The translations under genes and the position numbers were made by a program. From CAVYHJ01 sp963768165 [NCBI: uncultured bacterium] (GTDB taxonomy: Bacteria > UBP4 > UBA4092): a DNA stretch of 64,000 nucleotides. Positions 16,909 through 26,893 of the stretch are shown in pieces (positions within the stretch are counted from its first letter, which is position 1; each line of letters starts with the position of its first letter). The stretch covers positions 186,001-250,000 of the forward strand of contig CAVYHJ010000001.1 in assembly GCA_963768165.1 (NCBI GenBank). Reading direction: 5' to 3'. The notes below the pieces were generated by a model that had not been told where the DNA came from, made no database searches, and saw nothing but the letters and a program-made list of their open reading frames with translations.

Positions 16909-19056
16909 ATGAGCGAGTCATCCAATAAAAAATCCAATCGGCTGATTCACGAGAAGAGTCCTTATCTTTTACAGCATGCTTATAACCCGGTGGACTGGTA
17001 CGCTTGGGGACCGGAGGCGTTGGAGAAAGCACGCAAGGACGACAAACCAATATTTCTTTCCATCGGTTATTCCGCCTGCCACTGGTGTCATGTCATGGAA
17101 CATGAGTCCTTTGAAGACCCACTGGTGGCACAGATGATGAATGACGCCTTTGTCTGTATCAAGGTAGACCGCGAAGAACGTCCCGATATTGACAATGTCT
17201 ACATGACTGTCTGCCAGATGATGACGGGGAGTGGTGGCTGGCCTCTCAATGTCATTCTCACTCCTGATAAAAAACCTTTTTACGCGGGAACCTATATACC
17301 CAAAGAAGACCGTTACGGACGACCGGGAATGTTCTCTTTAATCCCTCGTATCAAAGAGTATTGGACAAATAAACGTGACGATATTTTAAGTTCTGCCGAA
17401 CAAATGGGTGAGGCGTTACAGCAAGCTATCGGTCAAACCCATGGTGAAGAAAAACTCGATGAATCGCTCTTGGAACAGGGGTATCGTTCTCTGGAACAAC
17501 GGTTTGATGAACAACACGGAGGGTTTGGCGGAGCGCCCAAATTCCCCATGCCGCATAATCTCATGTTTCTCCTGCGCTATTATAAACGCAGCGGGGAATA
17601 TCAAGCTCTGGCGATGGTGGAGAAGACTTTACAAGCCATGCGGCAGGGTGGGATGTATGACCAAGTAGGTTTTGGATTTCACAGATATTCCACAGATTCA
17701 GAATGGCTGGTGCCTCATTTTGAGAAGATGTTATATGACAATGCGCTTTTAGCCATGGCATATACCGAAGCGTATCAAGTTACCGGAAAAGAAGAATATG
17801 CCAATACTGCCAAAGAGATTTTTACATATATCCTGCGGGATATGACTTCTCCTGAGGGTGGGTTTTATTCTGCCGAAGATGCCGATAGTGAAGGACATGA
17901 AGGAAAATTCTATCTTTGGTCAGAAGAAGAACTTCATAGTATTTTAGGCAAAGAAGACGGTGATTTTGTCTGCCGGGTCTTTAACACGGAAAAGGAAGGT
18001 AATTTTCAGGAGGAAGCCACGGGAGGATTTCTAGGAACCAATATCCTGCATCTCAAACAACCGTTAAGCGAGTTTACCACTTATTTCAAATGCACGGAAG
18101 AAGAATTGGTTAAACGCTGGGAGACTATTCGCCAGAAACTATTTGAGGTAAGAGAAAAACGTATCCATCCCGGTAAAGACGACAAGATTCTTACCGACTG
18201 GAATGGTTTAATGATTGCCGCCTTAGCCAAAGGCGCCCAAGCGTTCAACGAACCAAAATATGCAGAAGCGGCAAAGCGAGCATCGGATTTTATATTTAAA
18301 AAACTATCCCACCACCCCCTTACCCCCTCCTTAATTAAGGAGGGGGAGCAAGGGGGTGGTGGGAGATTGTTGCACCGTTATCGAGACGGGGAAGCTGGTT
18401 TGCCATCGCACGTAGACGACTACTCATTCCTAATCTGGGGATTATTGGAATTATACGAAGCGACCTTTGATGTCAAATATTTAAAACTGGCTCTCGACAT
18501 TAATAAGGATTTCATTCAACATTATTGGGATGACAAAAACGGTGGGTTTTATTTCATTGCAGACGACGGAGAAGACTTATTAGTTCGCCAAAAAGAAATC
18601 TATGACGGTGCCGTGCCATCAGGCAATTCTGTCGCTATGTTAAACCTACTACGCTTAGCGCGAATTACCGCTGATACTGATTCAGAAAAGAAAGCCTCCG
18701 ATATTTCCAAAGTCTTTTCCCGTCAGGTCAAACAATCCCCACCCGCGCATACCTTACTCTTATGCGCCATGGATTTCGCCTTTGGTCCCTCTTACGAAAT
18801 CGTCATCGTCGGTAACTCCCAAGCCAAAGAAACAAAAGAAATGATTTATGCCTTTCAACAACATTTCATACCTAACAAAGTAGTAATTTTAAAACCGACA
18901 GAAGAACCTGATCCGTTCATCACCAAAATCGCCCCATATACCAAATTTCAAACATCTCTCAACAATAAACCCACCGCCTACGTCTGCCAAAACTTCGCCT
19001 GTAATCAGCCGACGACGGATGTAGTTGAGATGTTGAAGAGGTTGGTAATCAAATAA
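16909..19056 (+). CDS. DUF255 thioredoxin-domain protein (YyaL/SPATA20-like)
   Basis: The 715-residue protein begins with the DUF255 thioredoxin-like domain (residues about 8-170; [15 protein letters not shown], CxxC at 57-60). An (alpha/alpha)6-barrel region resembling N-acylglucosamine 2-epimerase/six-hairpin glycosidases follows (residues about 180-600). The family is widespread but its reaction is unproven. At about residues 466-486 a block [18 protein letters not shown] is encoded by a palindromic repeat (18307-18364) inserted in frame. The flanking sequence reads through as SDFIFKKLS and [15 protein letters not shown]. The insertion lies in a surface loop before a conserved segment and may be tolerated. 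No partner gene is evident. Confidence 0.9.
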   Translation: MSESSNKKSNRLIHEKSPYLLQHAYNPVDWYAWGPEALEKARKDDKPIFLSIGYSACHWCHVMEHESFEDPLVAQMMNDAFVCIKVDREERPDIDNVYMTVCQMMTGSGGWPLNVILTPDKKPFYAGTYIPKEDRYGRPGMFSLIPRIKEYWTNKRDDILSSAEQMGEALQQAIGQTHGEEKLDESLLEQGYRSLEQRFDEQHGGFGGAPKFPMPHNLMFLLRYYKRSGEYQALAMVEKTLQAMRQGGMYDQVGFGFHRYSTDSEWLVPHFEKMLYDNALLAMAYTEAYQVTGKEEYANTAKEIFTYILRDMTSPEGGFYSAEDADSEGHEGKFYLWSEEELHSILGKEDGDFVCRVFNTEKEGNFQEEATGGFLGTNILHLKQPLSEFTTYFKCTEEELVKRWETIRQKLFEVREKRIHPGKDDKILTDWNGLMIAALAKGAQAFNEPKYAEAAKRASDFIFKKLSHHPLTPSLIKEGEQGGGGRLLHRYRDGEAGLPSHVDDYSFLIWGLLELYEATFDVKYLKLALDINKDFIQHYWDDKNGGFYFIADDGEDLLVRQKEIYDGAVPSGNSVAMLNLLRLARITADTDSEKKASDISKVFSRQVKQSPPAHTLLLCAMDFAFGPSYEIVIVGNSQAKETKEMIYAFQQHFIPNKVVILKPTEEPDPFITKIAPYTKFQTSLNNKPTAYVCQNFACNQPTTDVVEMLKRLVIK
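18307..18364. repeat. Palindromic repeat copy 2, inserted in frame in a coding region
   Basis: The outer arms TCCCACCACCCCCTT and AAGGGGGTGGTGGGA flank the core CCCCTCCTTAA plus its reverse complement, giving a near-perfect palindrome of 58 bases. The core is identical to the copy at 8530-8551. It adds about 19 codons without a stop or frameshift, like Rickettsia palindromic elements. Confidence 0.9.
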
Positions 19057-19153
19057 CTATATCCTTCAAAGAAAATTGCTTATAGTTGTTTGACATTAAG
19101 GTTGAACTTAGATAAACTATTTGCAATTTAATCTAAGAGAATAGGTCAGTGTT

Positions 19154-20284
19154 ATGAAAATAAAAGGAAAACAGTTTAGTGTTTTAGAAGCTAATCATAA
19201 GAATATTCGACAATGTTTTGTAATCATGCCTTTTTCTACTATTGATGGAATTTGTTCTGCAGAAGATTGGGATAAAATATTTAATGATTTAATTAAGACC
19301 TCAGTAGAGAGATGTGGACTTAACTATAAATGTACAAGGGCTGAATCTATACCTGGCAACATTTTGAGAGACATCGTTAATAAGCTTAACGATGCGGATG
19401 TTGTAATTGCGGATCTTTCTGGAGGAAATTCAAATGTATTTTATGAATTAGGTGTACGTCATGCTTTGGGTGGACGATCTATCTTGATTACTCAAGATCT
19501 AAAATATGTTCCATTCAATCTCCAAAACTATGCATGCTGTTATTATGATTGGAGAACCCCAAAAGGTAGACGCGATTTTGAATTAGAAATAAAGAAATTA
19601 TTACAGAATATTGACGATTTCCCCCATAAATCTGATAATCCTTGCGATGATGTACTTCAGAGAAGGCTTAATTGGCGTTTGTTTCCAAAAGAAATCCAAA
19701 AAGAGCATGCGCGTCAGTGGTTAGATAAGTGTGTTTCCGCTTTTGAAAAGATCAAAAGAGAAGAGATACCATTGGATTTTTATAACCATCCAGAATACCT
19801 TAATTATATTTTCACTCTTATCGAATCCAATACAGAGTCTGAACTTATAAAGGTTTTCTCTCAATCACGTACTTATACGGCGTCTGGGTTTGAAATCCTT
19901 AACAAACGATTGAAACGTATACATGATCTTCATAGAAAAGCTGTAAAAGATAAAAAAATAACTATTGAGTACACAATATTCTTTGACAATCCAGACGTAT
20001 TAAAGCTTGAAGGAGCACAGGAATTTTTAAATGATTTAAGAACCTATGCGTGTAGAATATATTTATTATATGCTGAAAATGCATTTGAGTTACCCGAGGA
20101 ATATATCGAAAAGAATATAGCTATACTTTCCAGTCATAAGGTTGCTTTCACTCATCATTGGAATAAAAACATTTTATTAGAGAGTAAAACACTATGGGTT
20201 TCGAAACAACGTTATGAGGAATTAAATTCAATATATAATACAATAAAAAATAAGGGCAAAATTTATTATGAGAAACAGTCTTAG
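19154..20284 (+). CDS. Nucleoside 2-deoxyribosyltransferase-like (TIR-like) protein
   Basis: The 376-residue protein has an N-terminal domain (about 18-150) with CFVIMPFS, NILRDIVNKL, ADVVIADLSGGNSNVFYELG and RHALGGRSILIT. This is the pattern of the nucleoside deoxyribosyltransferase/deoxyribohydrolase superfamily, whose catalytic glutamate sits in the NVFYELG motif. Such domains cleave or transfer nucleoside or NAD-type N-glycosidic bonds and are often found in bacterial conflict systems. The C-terminal half (about 180-376) is alpha-helical and unrecognised. The gene is clearly more AT-rich than its neighbours and stands alone on its strand with its own upstream region, which suggests transfer. 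A defence role is inference. Confidence 0.7.
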   Translation: MKIKGKQFSVLEANHKNIRQCFVIMPFSTIDGICSAEDWDKIFNDLIKTSVERCGLNYKCTRAESIPGNILRDIVNKLNDADVVIADLSGGNSNVFYELGVRHALGGRSILITQDLKYVPFNLQNYACCYYDWRTPKGRRDFELEIKKLLQNIDDFPHKSDNPCDDVLQRRLNWRLFPKEIQKEHARQWLDKCVSAFEKIKREEIPLDFYNHPEYLNYIFTLIESNTESELIKVFSQSRTYTASGFEILNKRLKRIHDLHRKAVKDKKITIEYTIFFDNPDVLKLEGAQEFLNDLRTYACRIYLLYAENAFELPEEYIEKNIAILSSHKVAFTHHWNKNILLESKTLWVSKQRYEELNSIYNTIKNKGKIYYEKQS

Positions 20285-20483
20285 CCACTTTGTGTAAAAA
20301 TGAGGATTACGTTCTTTGAGAATGTGGGCGAATTCATCAAGGTGGTATTTTTAATGGGACTCTGGGAGAAACGAATCTACACTTTGTAAGAATATTCAAG
20401 AGCTATATAAAAATTTAATTTGATACCAGCGGCAAAGGAGTAGACAGAAGCGGGAGGTGGACGTAAACTAATCATATAGGGTT

Positions 20484-21434
20484 ATGAGAAAAAAGCTGAC
20501 AGTTTTAAACCAGGATATTCTTGATCTGGACGGACGCAAGTTGGCCGAGGCGGGTCAGGAACTCACGCCGGCATTTATCAAAGATTTATCCTTGCACCGT
20601 GCAACCTCTACTCCACCGACCAATTTATCGAAATTCCCGGAATTGCTAAATGATTATTATGAATTTTGTAAGATTCCTCCTTACGACAAAATCTTCGCGG
20701 AAGAGCATACACGTGAGGAAGTAAGTAATTTATTGGGGCGAGCACGGATTTTTCCCGTCGTGTACGAGTCGCTCAAATATTTCAAAGAGAAGGAACCGTA
20801 TACCTACCGGCATATTTTAATGGTATCCGCTATGTCCACCCGGATGGCTAACGATAGCACTTCGCTTTACCGTCTAAGTCTGGAGGCGGCCACGGTAACT
20901 CCGAGTCATGATATCGGGAAAATGAATATTCCCCTTTCGATCTTAACCAAAGAAAAAAAATTAACCGACGAGGAAAAAAATATATTAAGGGAACATACGA
21001 CCGTGGGTTTTATCCTTTTAACCCATTATCTGGGTAAAGAAGACCCGGCGTCATGTCAGGTGGCGTATGAACATCATGAGTTAATGAATGGCACCGGTTA
21101 TCCGCGGGGAATCTGGCAGACCCATGAACTGGTGCAATTGGTGACCGTTTGCGATATCTTCGACGCGCTGGTCATGCCCCGACCTTATCGAAGAACAAAT
21201 TACTCGGTGCGCGGGGCATTGGAAATCATCAGTTATGCCGCTTTGGAAAAAAGATTGAACATGGATTTTGTCTCTCTCCTGATTGCCTATAACCGATGGG
21301 GACGCCCCCCCGCAAAAAAGCTAACCTTGTCCACAAAACTGCGGGAATCCGAACCCCAGGACAATAATTACAGTTTAGCCCATATTCCTATTCCAAAATC
21401 CAAGAAAACCTTATTCCCGCCGGAGGATGATTAA
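20484..21434 (+). CDS. HD-GYP domain phosphodiesterase-like protein
   Basis: The 316-residue protein has an HD-GYP core at about residues 100-270. It shows YRHILMVSAMS (first histidine), SHDIGKMNIPLSIL (HD pair), REHTTVGF, YEHHELMNGTGYPRGI (double histidine and GYP) and TVCDIFDALVMPRPYR. All metal-ligand positions expected for cyclic-di-GMP phosphodiesterases of this class are present. The N-terminal 95 residues resemble the short leader domain of stand-alone HD-GYP proteins and carry no receiver or sensor. It probably lowers cyclic dinucleotide levels in the cytoplasm. The C-terminal tail is proline and lysine rich. The upstream 200 bases (20285-20483) hold no clear gene. Confidence 0.88.
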   Translation: MRKKLTVLNQDILDLDGRKLAEAGQELTPAFIKDLSLHRATSTPPTNLSKFPELLNDYYEFCKIPPYDKIFAEEHTREEVSNLLGRARIFPVVYESLKYFKEKEPYTYRHILMVSAMSTRMANDSTSLYRLSLEAATVTPSHDIGKMNIPLSILTKEKKLTDEEKNILREHTTVGFILLTHYLGKEDPASCQVAYEHHELMNGTGYPRGIWQTHELVQLVTVCDIFDALVMPRPYRRTNYSVRGALEIISYAALEKRLNMDFVSLLIAYNRWGRPPAKKLTLSTKLRESEPQDNNYSLAHIPIPKSKKTLFPPEDD

Positions 21435-21650
21435 GACGTTTCTTGAATTTGACCGTTGAAGGTTTTTTGTAAAAACTTTATTCCTTTCCCAATTTAATTT
21501 ACAAATGACATCCCAAAAATTGAATATACAATTACAGAAAGGACTATAATACCTCTTAAGTCCGGATCAACGGAATTGTGATCGATTAGTTGCCAAACCC
21601 CATAACCTGATCCTACTAAACTCAATAATAAGCTTATTTAAGAATAAAAC

Positions 21651-23054
21651 TTAACACCCGTGATGGTAAACATCCCACCCTTTATATTTCGACAAGGCTT
21701 CTTTCACAGCATTGGAGGTTTGGGATAGGTTGGCAGCCACGTGATGCTCAAACCCGTTTTCACAAATGTAAGCCAATAGTTTCTGGAATTGGGGAATTTC
21801 GACCACACCGAACCCGCCAAAAGTCATCAAGGGATCTTTTGTTAATTTTCCTTCTCCGACATAGGAAACAATTTTCCCCTTGAATTCATCTGTGGAAACC
21901 CGGCAATAAGTAAAGGGTCCTTCTTTCATTCGACCGACAATTGTCCCATAGGTATTATCCTTGCCAACCGTTCCTGCAATAATTTCTTGATAATCCATTT
22001 TCTGGGATTCAAAGACTGCTTTGGGCAGATTGGAACAATGAAACACCACAGCTTTATTGGGATCCTTGGCATAATTATTATTCCAATCCAAAATTGCAGA
22101 AGGGGTCCCGGAAGCTTGCTGCAAAATATACATTCCAATCAATCCAGCGATATCGGTTTCACACGCACTGGGTGTCAGTTTGTTCGACATAATACTCATC
22201 AAAGTGCAGGGGACCACGCCATAGAATTCTTCTAAAGCAGTCCAACATTGAATCGCCGTGGCGGCCAAGTTTTTCTCTTTCATCCAACGGTCAATTCCAA
22301 CCCCCAGTTTTGCCATTTTTATCAAGCTGGGATCAGGCACTCCTTTTACACGGGTATATTCTTTAATATAATCCAGTTTTCTTTTAACAGATGATTCCTT
22401 ATCACCCATTTTATGAACCCAACCCAATAGTTCCGACAAATCCAGTGTTTCCACTGAGATACCGGATTGTTCCAATAATTTCTCACTATACCGGACGGTA
22501 TTAAATGCCGCAGGACGGGCGCCAATAGCCCCTACCCGGAGATGTTTCAAGCTTTTTACAATTTTACAGATGCCTACAAATTTCCCGAGGTCGGCTTTGA
22601 AAGAAGCACTTTCAGGGTCAACAGTATGTAAACTGGTCAACGTATATTTGATACCATATTGATGTAGGTTATTGCAGGCAGACATTTTCCCACAAAAACT
22701 GTCTCGCCGGTCTGCAATGGTCATTTTATCCTGGCTATCTTCAAAGGCATGGATTAATACCGGTACTTCTAATTCAGAATATCGAATGGTATTGGCAATC
22801 GCTCGTTCATCCCCAAAATTTGGAAGAGTCACCAGAATACCATCAATCTCTTCCCGATGCTGTTTGAAGAGGTCACCGCATAGTTGAGCTTCAGCCAATG
22901 ATTCAATTGCGCCATAATTGGTAGCTTTTTCCGGCACAATGACAGCTTTTATACCCGCTTGCTTTAAAACATTTAAAATAGTTTTTCGACCCGTAACACA
23001 CAAATGTTTAGGGAAGAATCCCCGGTTACCGACTATAACGCCTAATGTAATCAT
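21651..23054 (-). CDS. L-fucose/L-arabinose isomerase family protein
   Basis: The 467-residue protein belongs to the FucI/AraA-like isomerase fold: an N-terminal Rossmann-type domain with GILVTLPNFGDE, a middle region with QCWTALEEFYGVVPC, and a C-terminal beta domain. It is the last gene of an operon encoding AraD and AraB homologues but lacks the look of canonical AraA, so it probably replaces AraA (ketose formation from arabinose or a related aldose). That functional assignment is inference from context. The start follows a good AAGGAGA ribosome site. It begins 19 bases after araD. Confidence 0.85.
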   Translation of the reverse strand: MITLGVIVGNRGFFPKHLCVTGRKTILNVLKQAGIKAVIVPEKATNYGAIESLAEAQLCGDLFKQHREEIDGILVTLPNFGDERAIANTIRYSELEVPVLIHAFEDSQDKMTIADRRDSFCGKMSACNNLHQYGIKYTLTSLHTVDPESASFKADLGKFVGICKIVKSLKHLRVGAIGARPAAFNTVRYSEKLLEQSGISVETLDLSELLGWVHKMGDKESSVKRKLDYIKEYTRVKGVPDPSLIKMAKLGVGIDRWMKEKNLAATAIQCWTALEEFYGVVPCTLMSIMSNKLTPSACETDIAGLIGMYILQQASGTPSAILDWNNNYAKDPNKAVVFHCSNLPKAVFESQKMDYQEIIAGTVGKDNTYGTIVGRMKEGPFTYCRVSTDEFKGKIVSYVGEGKLTKDPLMTFGGFGVVEIPQFQKLLAYICENGFEHHVAANLSQTSNAVKEALSKYKGWDVYHHGC

Positions 23055-23073
23055 AATAATCTCCTTATTTTAT

Positions 23074-23799
23074 TTATTTGTTTATTGTTAGACTCTTTTT
23101 TCTCTGTCCATAGGTCGCGTTGGACCCGTGTTTTCGTAAATAATGTAAATCCAATAAATATTTAGGTATGGGTTGAGCTATAGGGTTTAACATGAGTGTA
23201 TGGATACCCATTTTTGATGCTTGTTCTAAAACAATAGAATTCTCCACAGCTTCTTTCACCGACTTTCCCCAGGTAAATGGAGCATGATTTCTAACAAATA
23301 CAGCAGGAATTTCATTGGGGTTTATTTTACCTTTCTTAAATCTTTCGATAATCACTTTCCCGGTATTAAGCTCGTAATCACCATCCACCTCCTTTTGAGT
23401 TAATTTCCGGGTAACCGGGACGGTTCCATAAAAATGGTCGGCATGGGTGGTCCCAAAACAAGGGAGTTCCAAACCCGCTTGTGCAAAACAGGTTGCATAA
23501 AGGGAATGAGAATGAGCCACTCCCTCGATATCCTGAAACTCATTATAAAGTAATAAATGTGTGGGAGTATCGGATGACGGATTTAAATCACCTTCCATTA
23601 CTTTACCTGTTTTTAAGGATACAATCACAATATCCCCGGGATTTAACCGTGTATAATCTACCCCGCTGGGTTTAATAGCCATTACTCCATTATCCCTATC
23701 TACACCACTGACATTCCCCCAGGTTAAGAGGACCAAACCAGCAGACACCAAATCCTTATTCGCTTGACAGACTTCTTCTTTTAATTTATCGAAGTTCAC
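23074..23799 (-). CDS. araD: L-ribulose-5-phosphate 4-epimerase
   Basis: The 241-residue class II aldolase-fold protein is full length. It has the substrate-binding loop LTWGNVSG, the segment NPSSDTPTH and the zinc ligands His96 and His98 (AHSHS). The third zinc histidine is in VRNHAPFTWGKS (about 171). It converts L-ribulose 5-phosphate to D-xylulose 5-phosphate, feeding the pentose phosphate pathway. It lies 4 bases after the ribulokinase gene and 19 bases before the isomerase gene on the same strand. Confidence 0.95.
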   Translation of the reverse strand: MNFDKLKEEVCQANKDLVSAGLVLLTWGNVSGVDRDNGVMAIKPSGVDYTRLNPGDIVIVSLKTGKVMEGDLNPSSDTPTHLLLYNEFQDIEGVAHSHSLYATCFAQAGLELPCFGTTHADHFYGTVPVTRKLTQKEVDGDYELNTGKVIIERFKKGKINPNEIPAVFVRNHAPFTWGKSVKEAVENSIVLEQASKMGIHTLMLNPIAQPIPKYLLDLHYLRKHGSNATYGQRKKSLTINK

Positions 23800-23803
23800 A
23801 TTA

Positions 23804-25504
23804 TTACCTTATAGAATCTCGAATAGTAAGTAATTCTTTCATAATATCATAAAGCTTGGGTTTGTTGGTGTTAGTAGCCATATACCCTTTGATTCCAAAA
23901 TTGTTATGTAAACACTGATACATTTGGTATAACCGATTATAAATCCGTGCATTTTCTTTAACAGGCATAAACTTTTGTTTCATGACACCGGTCATGGCTT
24001 TCACCGCGGGATTAAAACTATCATATCCACCATTTCTTTTACCTGCCACAACCGCACCGGCAATCGCAGCACCCATAGCACAGGTCTGAGCACTTCTGGA
24101 TACATGTATAGGCCGGTTCATAACATCCGCATAGATTTGCATGACCAATGGATTTTTTACAGATATCCCACCACAATTAATTACTCGTTTTACTTTCACT
24201 CCATATTCCTCAAACCGTTCCATAATCCGGCGGGCACCATAGGCCGTAGATTCTATCCAAGCACGATAGATTTCAGCGGGTGTTGTTTGCAGGGTCAAAC
24301 CCACCGCCAAACCGGATAACCGCTGGTCAACCAATATGGTCCTGTTACCATTATGCCAATCCAGAGCCAATAGACCACTTTCTCCAGGTTTTAATTTTTC
24401 TGCTTTTTTAGTTAGTTCAATATGTGAACCCTGAGCAGTACCGCATGGCTGGATATAATTTACAAACCAATTAAAGATATCTCCTACAGCCGACTGACCG
24501 GCTTCCAAACCATAATACCCTGGAAGAATGGACTCCGGTACAATTCCGCACAATCCGGGTATATCCGGTAGAGCTTCTTTCAAGGGAACCACCATCATGT
24601 CACAAGTTGAGGTGCCTATGATTTTTACCAAATCTCCCGGTTGAATACCTGAACCAACTCCACCGGCATGCGCATCGAAATTACCAACGGCCACAGGAAT
24701 TCCAGGTTTAAGTCCCAGCTTTATTGCCCATTCAGAAGAAAGGCCTCCGGTAGATTCCGCTACCGTATAAGCTTTAGAAGGGAGAGATTTCCTAATTCGA
24801 ACCATTCTTTTATCCAAGGTTGTGAGAAATTCCTCATCAGGATAACCGTTCCAGTCGTGATGGAACATAGCTTTATGTCCAGCAGCACATATCCCCCGTT
24901 TCAAGATGGCTGGGTTTGTAGTCCCTGTTAAACAGGCTGGTATCCAATCGGCAATTTCCACCCATGTGTAGGCTGCTTTAAATACTTTCGGGTCGGTGTG
25001 TAAACAATGTAATATTTTAGACCAGAACCATTCAGAAGAATAAATGCTACCGCATTTGGATAAATAATTGGGTCGGATTTTAGAAGCCAGTTCAGTAATT
25101 TCCGCTGCTTCCTCAAAACCGGTATGGTCTTTCCAAAGCCAAGCCATGGCATTAGGGTTATTCTTGAATTCTCTATGCAAAGCCAAAGCAATGCCGGATT
25201 GGTCTAACGGTAAAGGAGTACTCCCCGTTGTGGCCACACCAATACCTATAATATCTTTTACAGAGAAATTTTTATGAAATGCAGCTTTCTTGATAGCTCC
25301 CCGAATAGAAGCAATAGTTCCATCCAAATAATCTATGGGATGCTGCCGGGCTAATAAGGGATTTTTTAAATCCAGGAAAACACCCGCTTCTCCATGAGTA
25401 TAGTTCCAAACGGAAGTCCCTATTTCTTCCCCAGTATCTGTGGAGACGATAAGAGCACGGACTGAGTTTGTACCATAATCCAAGCCGATAGTATATTTAC
25501 TCAT
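23804..25504 (-). CDS. araB: Ribulokinase, FGGY family (AraB-like)
   Basis: The 566-residue FGGY sugar kinase has the N-terminal phosphate loop GLDYGTNSVRALIV and the ribulokinase-length insertions (HPIDYLDGTIASIRGAIK, RGICAAGHKAMFHHDWNGYP). The C-terminal ATP site is RVINCGGISVKNPLVMQIYADV. The length and these inserts match ribulokinase rather than xylulokinase. It phosphorylates L-ribulose before the AraD step. Neighbours are the zinc dehydrogenase upstream (33 bases) and araD downstream. Confidence 0.93.
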   Translation of the reverse strand: MSKYTIGLDYGTNSVRALIVSTDTGEEIGTSVWNYTHGEAGVFLDLKNPLLARQHPIDYLDGTIASIRGAIKKAAFHKNFSVKDIIGIGVATTGSTPLPLDQSGIALALHREFKNNPNAMAWLWKDHTGFEEAAEITELASKIRPNYLSKCGSIYSSEWFWSKILHCLHTDPKVFKAAYTWVEIADWIPACLTGTTNPAILKRGICAAGHKAMFHHDWNGYPDEEFLTTLDKRMVRIRKSLPSKAYTVAESTGGLSSEWAIKLGLKPGIPVAVGNFDAHAGGVGSGIQPGDLVKIIGTSTCDMMVVPLKEALPDIPGLCGIVPESILPGYYGLEAGQSAVGDIFNWFVNYIQPCGTAQGSHIELTKKAEKLKPGESGLLALDWHNGNRTILVDQRLSGLAVGLTLQTTPAEIYRAWIESTAYGARRIMERFEEYGVKVKRVINCGGISVKNPLVMQIYADVMNRPIHVSRSAQTCAMGAAIAGAVVAGKRNGGYDSFNPAVKAMTGVMKQKFMPVKENARIYNRLYQMYQCLHNNFGIKGYMATNTNKPKLYDIMKELLTIRDSIR

Positions 25505-25537
25505 AATTACCTACTTTCCTATTTCATATTTCAAAAA

Positions 25538-26587
25538 CTAGAAATTAGTTACATCAATCAAAGCTTTTACAACACCATCTTTATAATCAAAGACTGTTTC
25601 AAATGCTTTTTGAGTTTCCGAACCTTTAAAGACATGGGTTACTAAAAGGTCTGGCTTAATAAGACCCGCTTCTGCTAATTTAATACAAGGAGATAAAGTA
25701 TGTAAACTCCGCCGGACAAAACGGATAGTCAACCCTTTTCTTCTCGAACTTCCTGAACCAAAGGTTACATTATCATGGGGATTAGTTCCAATAATAGCAA
25801 CATGTCCTGCAGGAGCTGCTACTTCACAAGCATTCCAGAGAGTATCCTCCGAGCCAGAACATTCAAAGACTTTTTCTGCGCCAATCCCATTGGTAAGAGA
25901 AAGAATCTCATTAATAACTTCTTTCCGGTCACCGACTTTAGCCTTTACTACAGAGTCAGCACCTAACTTTTTAGCTAGTTGCAACCGGTTCTCCAACAAG
26001 TCAACGCAAATGATATGCACCCCCTGATATAATTTCACGATATTCAAAACACATAAACCCAGAACACCAGTCCCCAGAATGACTACCGTTTCACCGGGGT
26101 TAAGATGCATTAATCGTGCTCCATGAAAAGCCACTGCCATAGGTTCTAACACAACGGCTGCTCCATCAGAGATTTTATCAGATACCGGTTCAATAAATTC
26201 AATTGGATGAGTAATAAATTCCTGAAGTGCTCCCTCATAAGGTGGAAGACCTAAAAATTTGTTATGAGGACAAAGGTTACAATATCCCTTCTTACACATT
26301 TCACATTTTCCACAAGTAACCGCAGGTTCAATCGCCACCCGTTGACCCACCCATTTTTGAGGAACACCCTGGCCGACCTCTGCAACCACACCCATACATT
26401 CATGTCCAATAACCAAGGAGTTGTTCATGCGGAGATTCCCGATGGCACCGTCTCGAAATAGATGAATATCAGACCCACATATTCCTACCTTACCAATTTG
26501 AATTAAAACCTCACCGGAATGGGGGATGGGTTTTTCTGAATCAAAAACGGTAAAATGTTTCGGAGACACCAATACAATTTTCTTCAT
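25538..26587 (-). CDS. Zinc-dependent alcohol/polyol dehydrogenase (sorbitol dehydrogenase-like)
   Basis: This 349-residue medium-chain dehydrogenase has catalytic zinc ligands in GICGSDIH and GHECMG. The structural zinc loop is CGKCEMCKKGYCNLC, and the Rossmann motif GTGVLGLCVLNI is followed by an aspartate in VDLLENR, which favours NAD over NADP. It probably oxidises a polyol or aldose (for example arabitol, sorbitol or a related sugar) to supply the operon, but the substrate is not fixed by sequence. First gene of the pentose operon, it has an extended -10 promoter upstream. Confidence 0.9.
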   Translation of the reverse strand: MKKIVLVSPKHFTVFDSEKPIPHSGEVLIQIGKVGICGSDIHLFRDGAIGNLRMNNSLVIGHECMGVVAEVGQGVPQKWVGQRVAIEPAVTCGKCEMCKKGYCNLCPHNKFLGLPPYEGALQEFITHPIEFIEPVSDKISDGAAVVLEPMAVAFHGARLMHLNPGETVVILGTGVLGLCVLNIVKLYQGVHIICVDLLENRLQLAKKLGADSVVKAKVGDRKEVINEILSLTNGIGAEKVFECSGSEDTLWNACEVAAPAGHVAIIGTNPHDNVTFGSGSSRRKGLTIRFVRRSLHTLSPCIKLAEAGLIKPDLLVTHVFKGSETQKAFETVFDYKDGVVKALIDVTNF

Positions 26588-26633
26588 GAATACCTTTCTT
26601 AAGAGGGCAGAATAAATTAATACTTTTCATGGA

Positions 26634-26642
26634 ATTATACCA
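26634..26642 (-). promoter_or_regulatory. Extended -10 promoter element of the pentose operon
   Basis: The minus strand reads TGGTATAAT, an extended -10 box, about 47-55 bases upstream of the dehydrogenase start. No good -35 is seen at 17 bases, consistent with an extended -10 promoter. The rest of the 306-base divergent gap (26588-26893) contains AT-rich inverted repeats, for example ATGAC-N6-GTCAT at 26771-26786, but no gene. Confidence 0.45.
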
Positions 26643-26893
26643 ATTTGTTGTATTTTTGGATATCAGACTTGGTAACACAAGATGTTTAAGAAATAATTCT
26701 ATTTAACTAATAATAAAAGAATAGATTTATTTTATGAAGTTATAGCTTCCTCCAAACTCATTATATATCAATGACAAAATAGTCATAAAGAAAAACTTCA
26801 TACAATCCTTCTCTGCTGGTATTATAACATTTGGAGGAGTGAAATCAAGTTGTTGGGATAGACAATTCTTATTTTCGAAAGTAAAATATTAAT

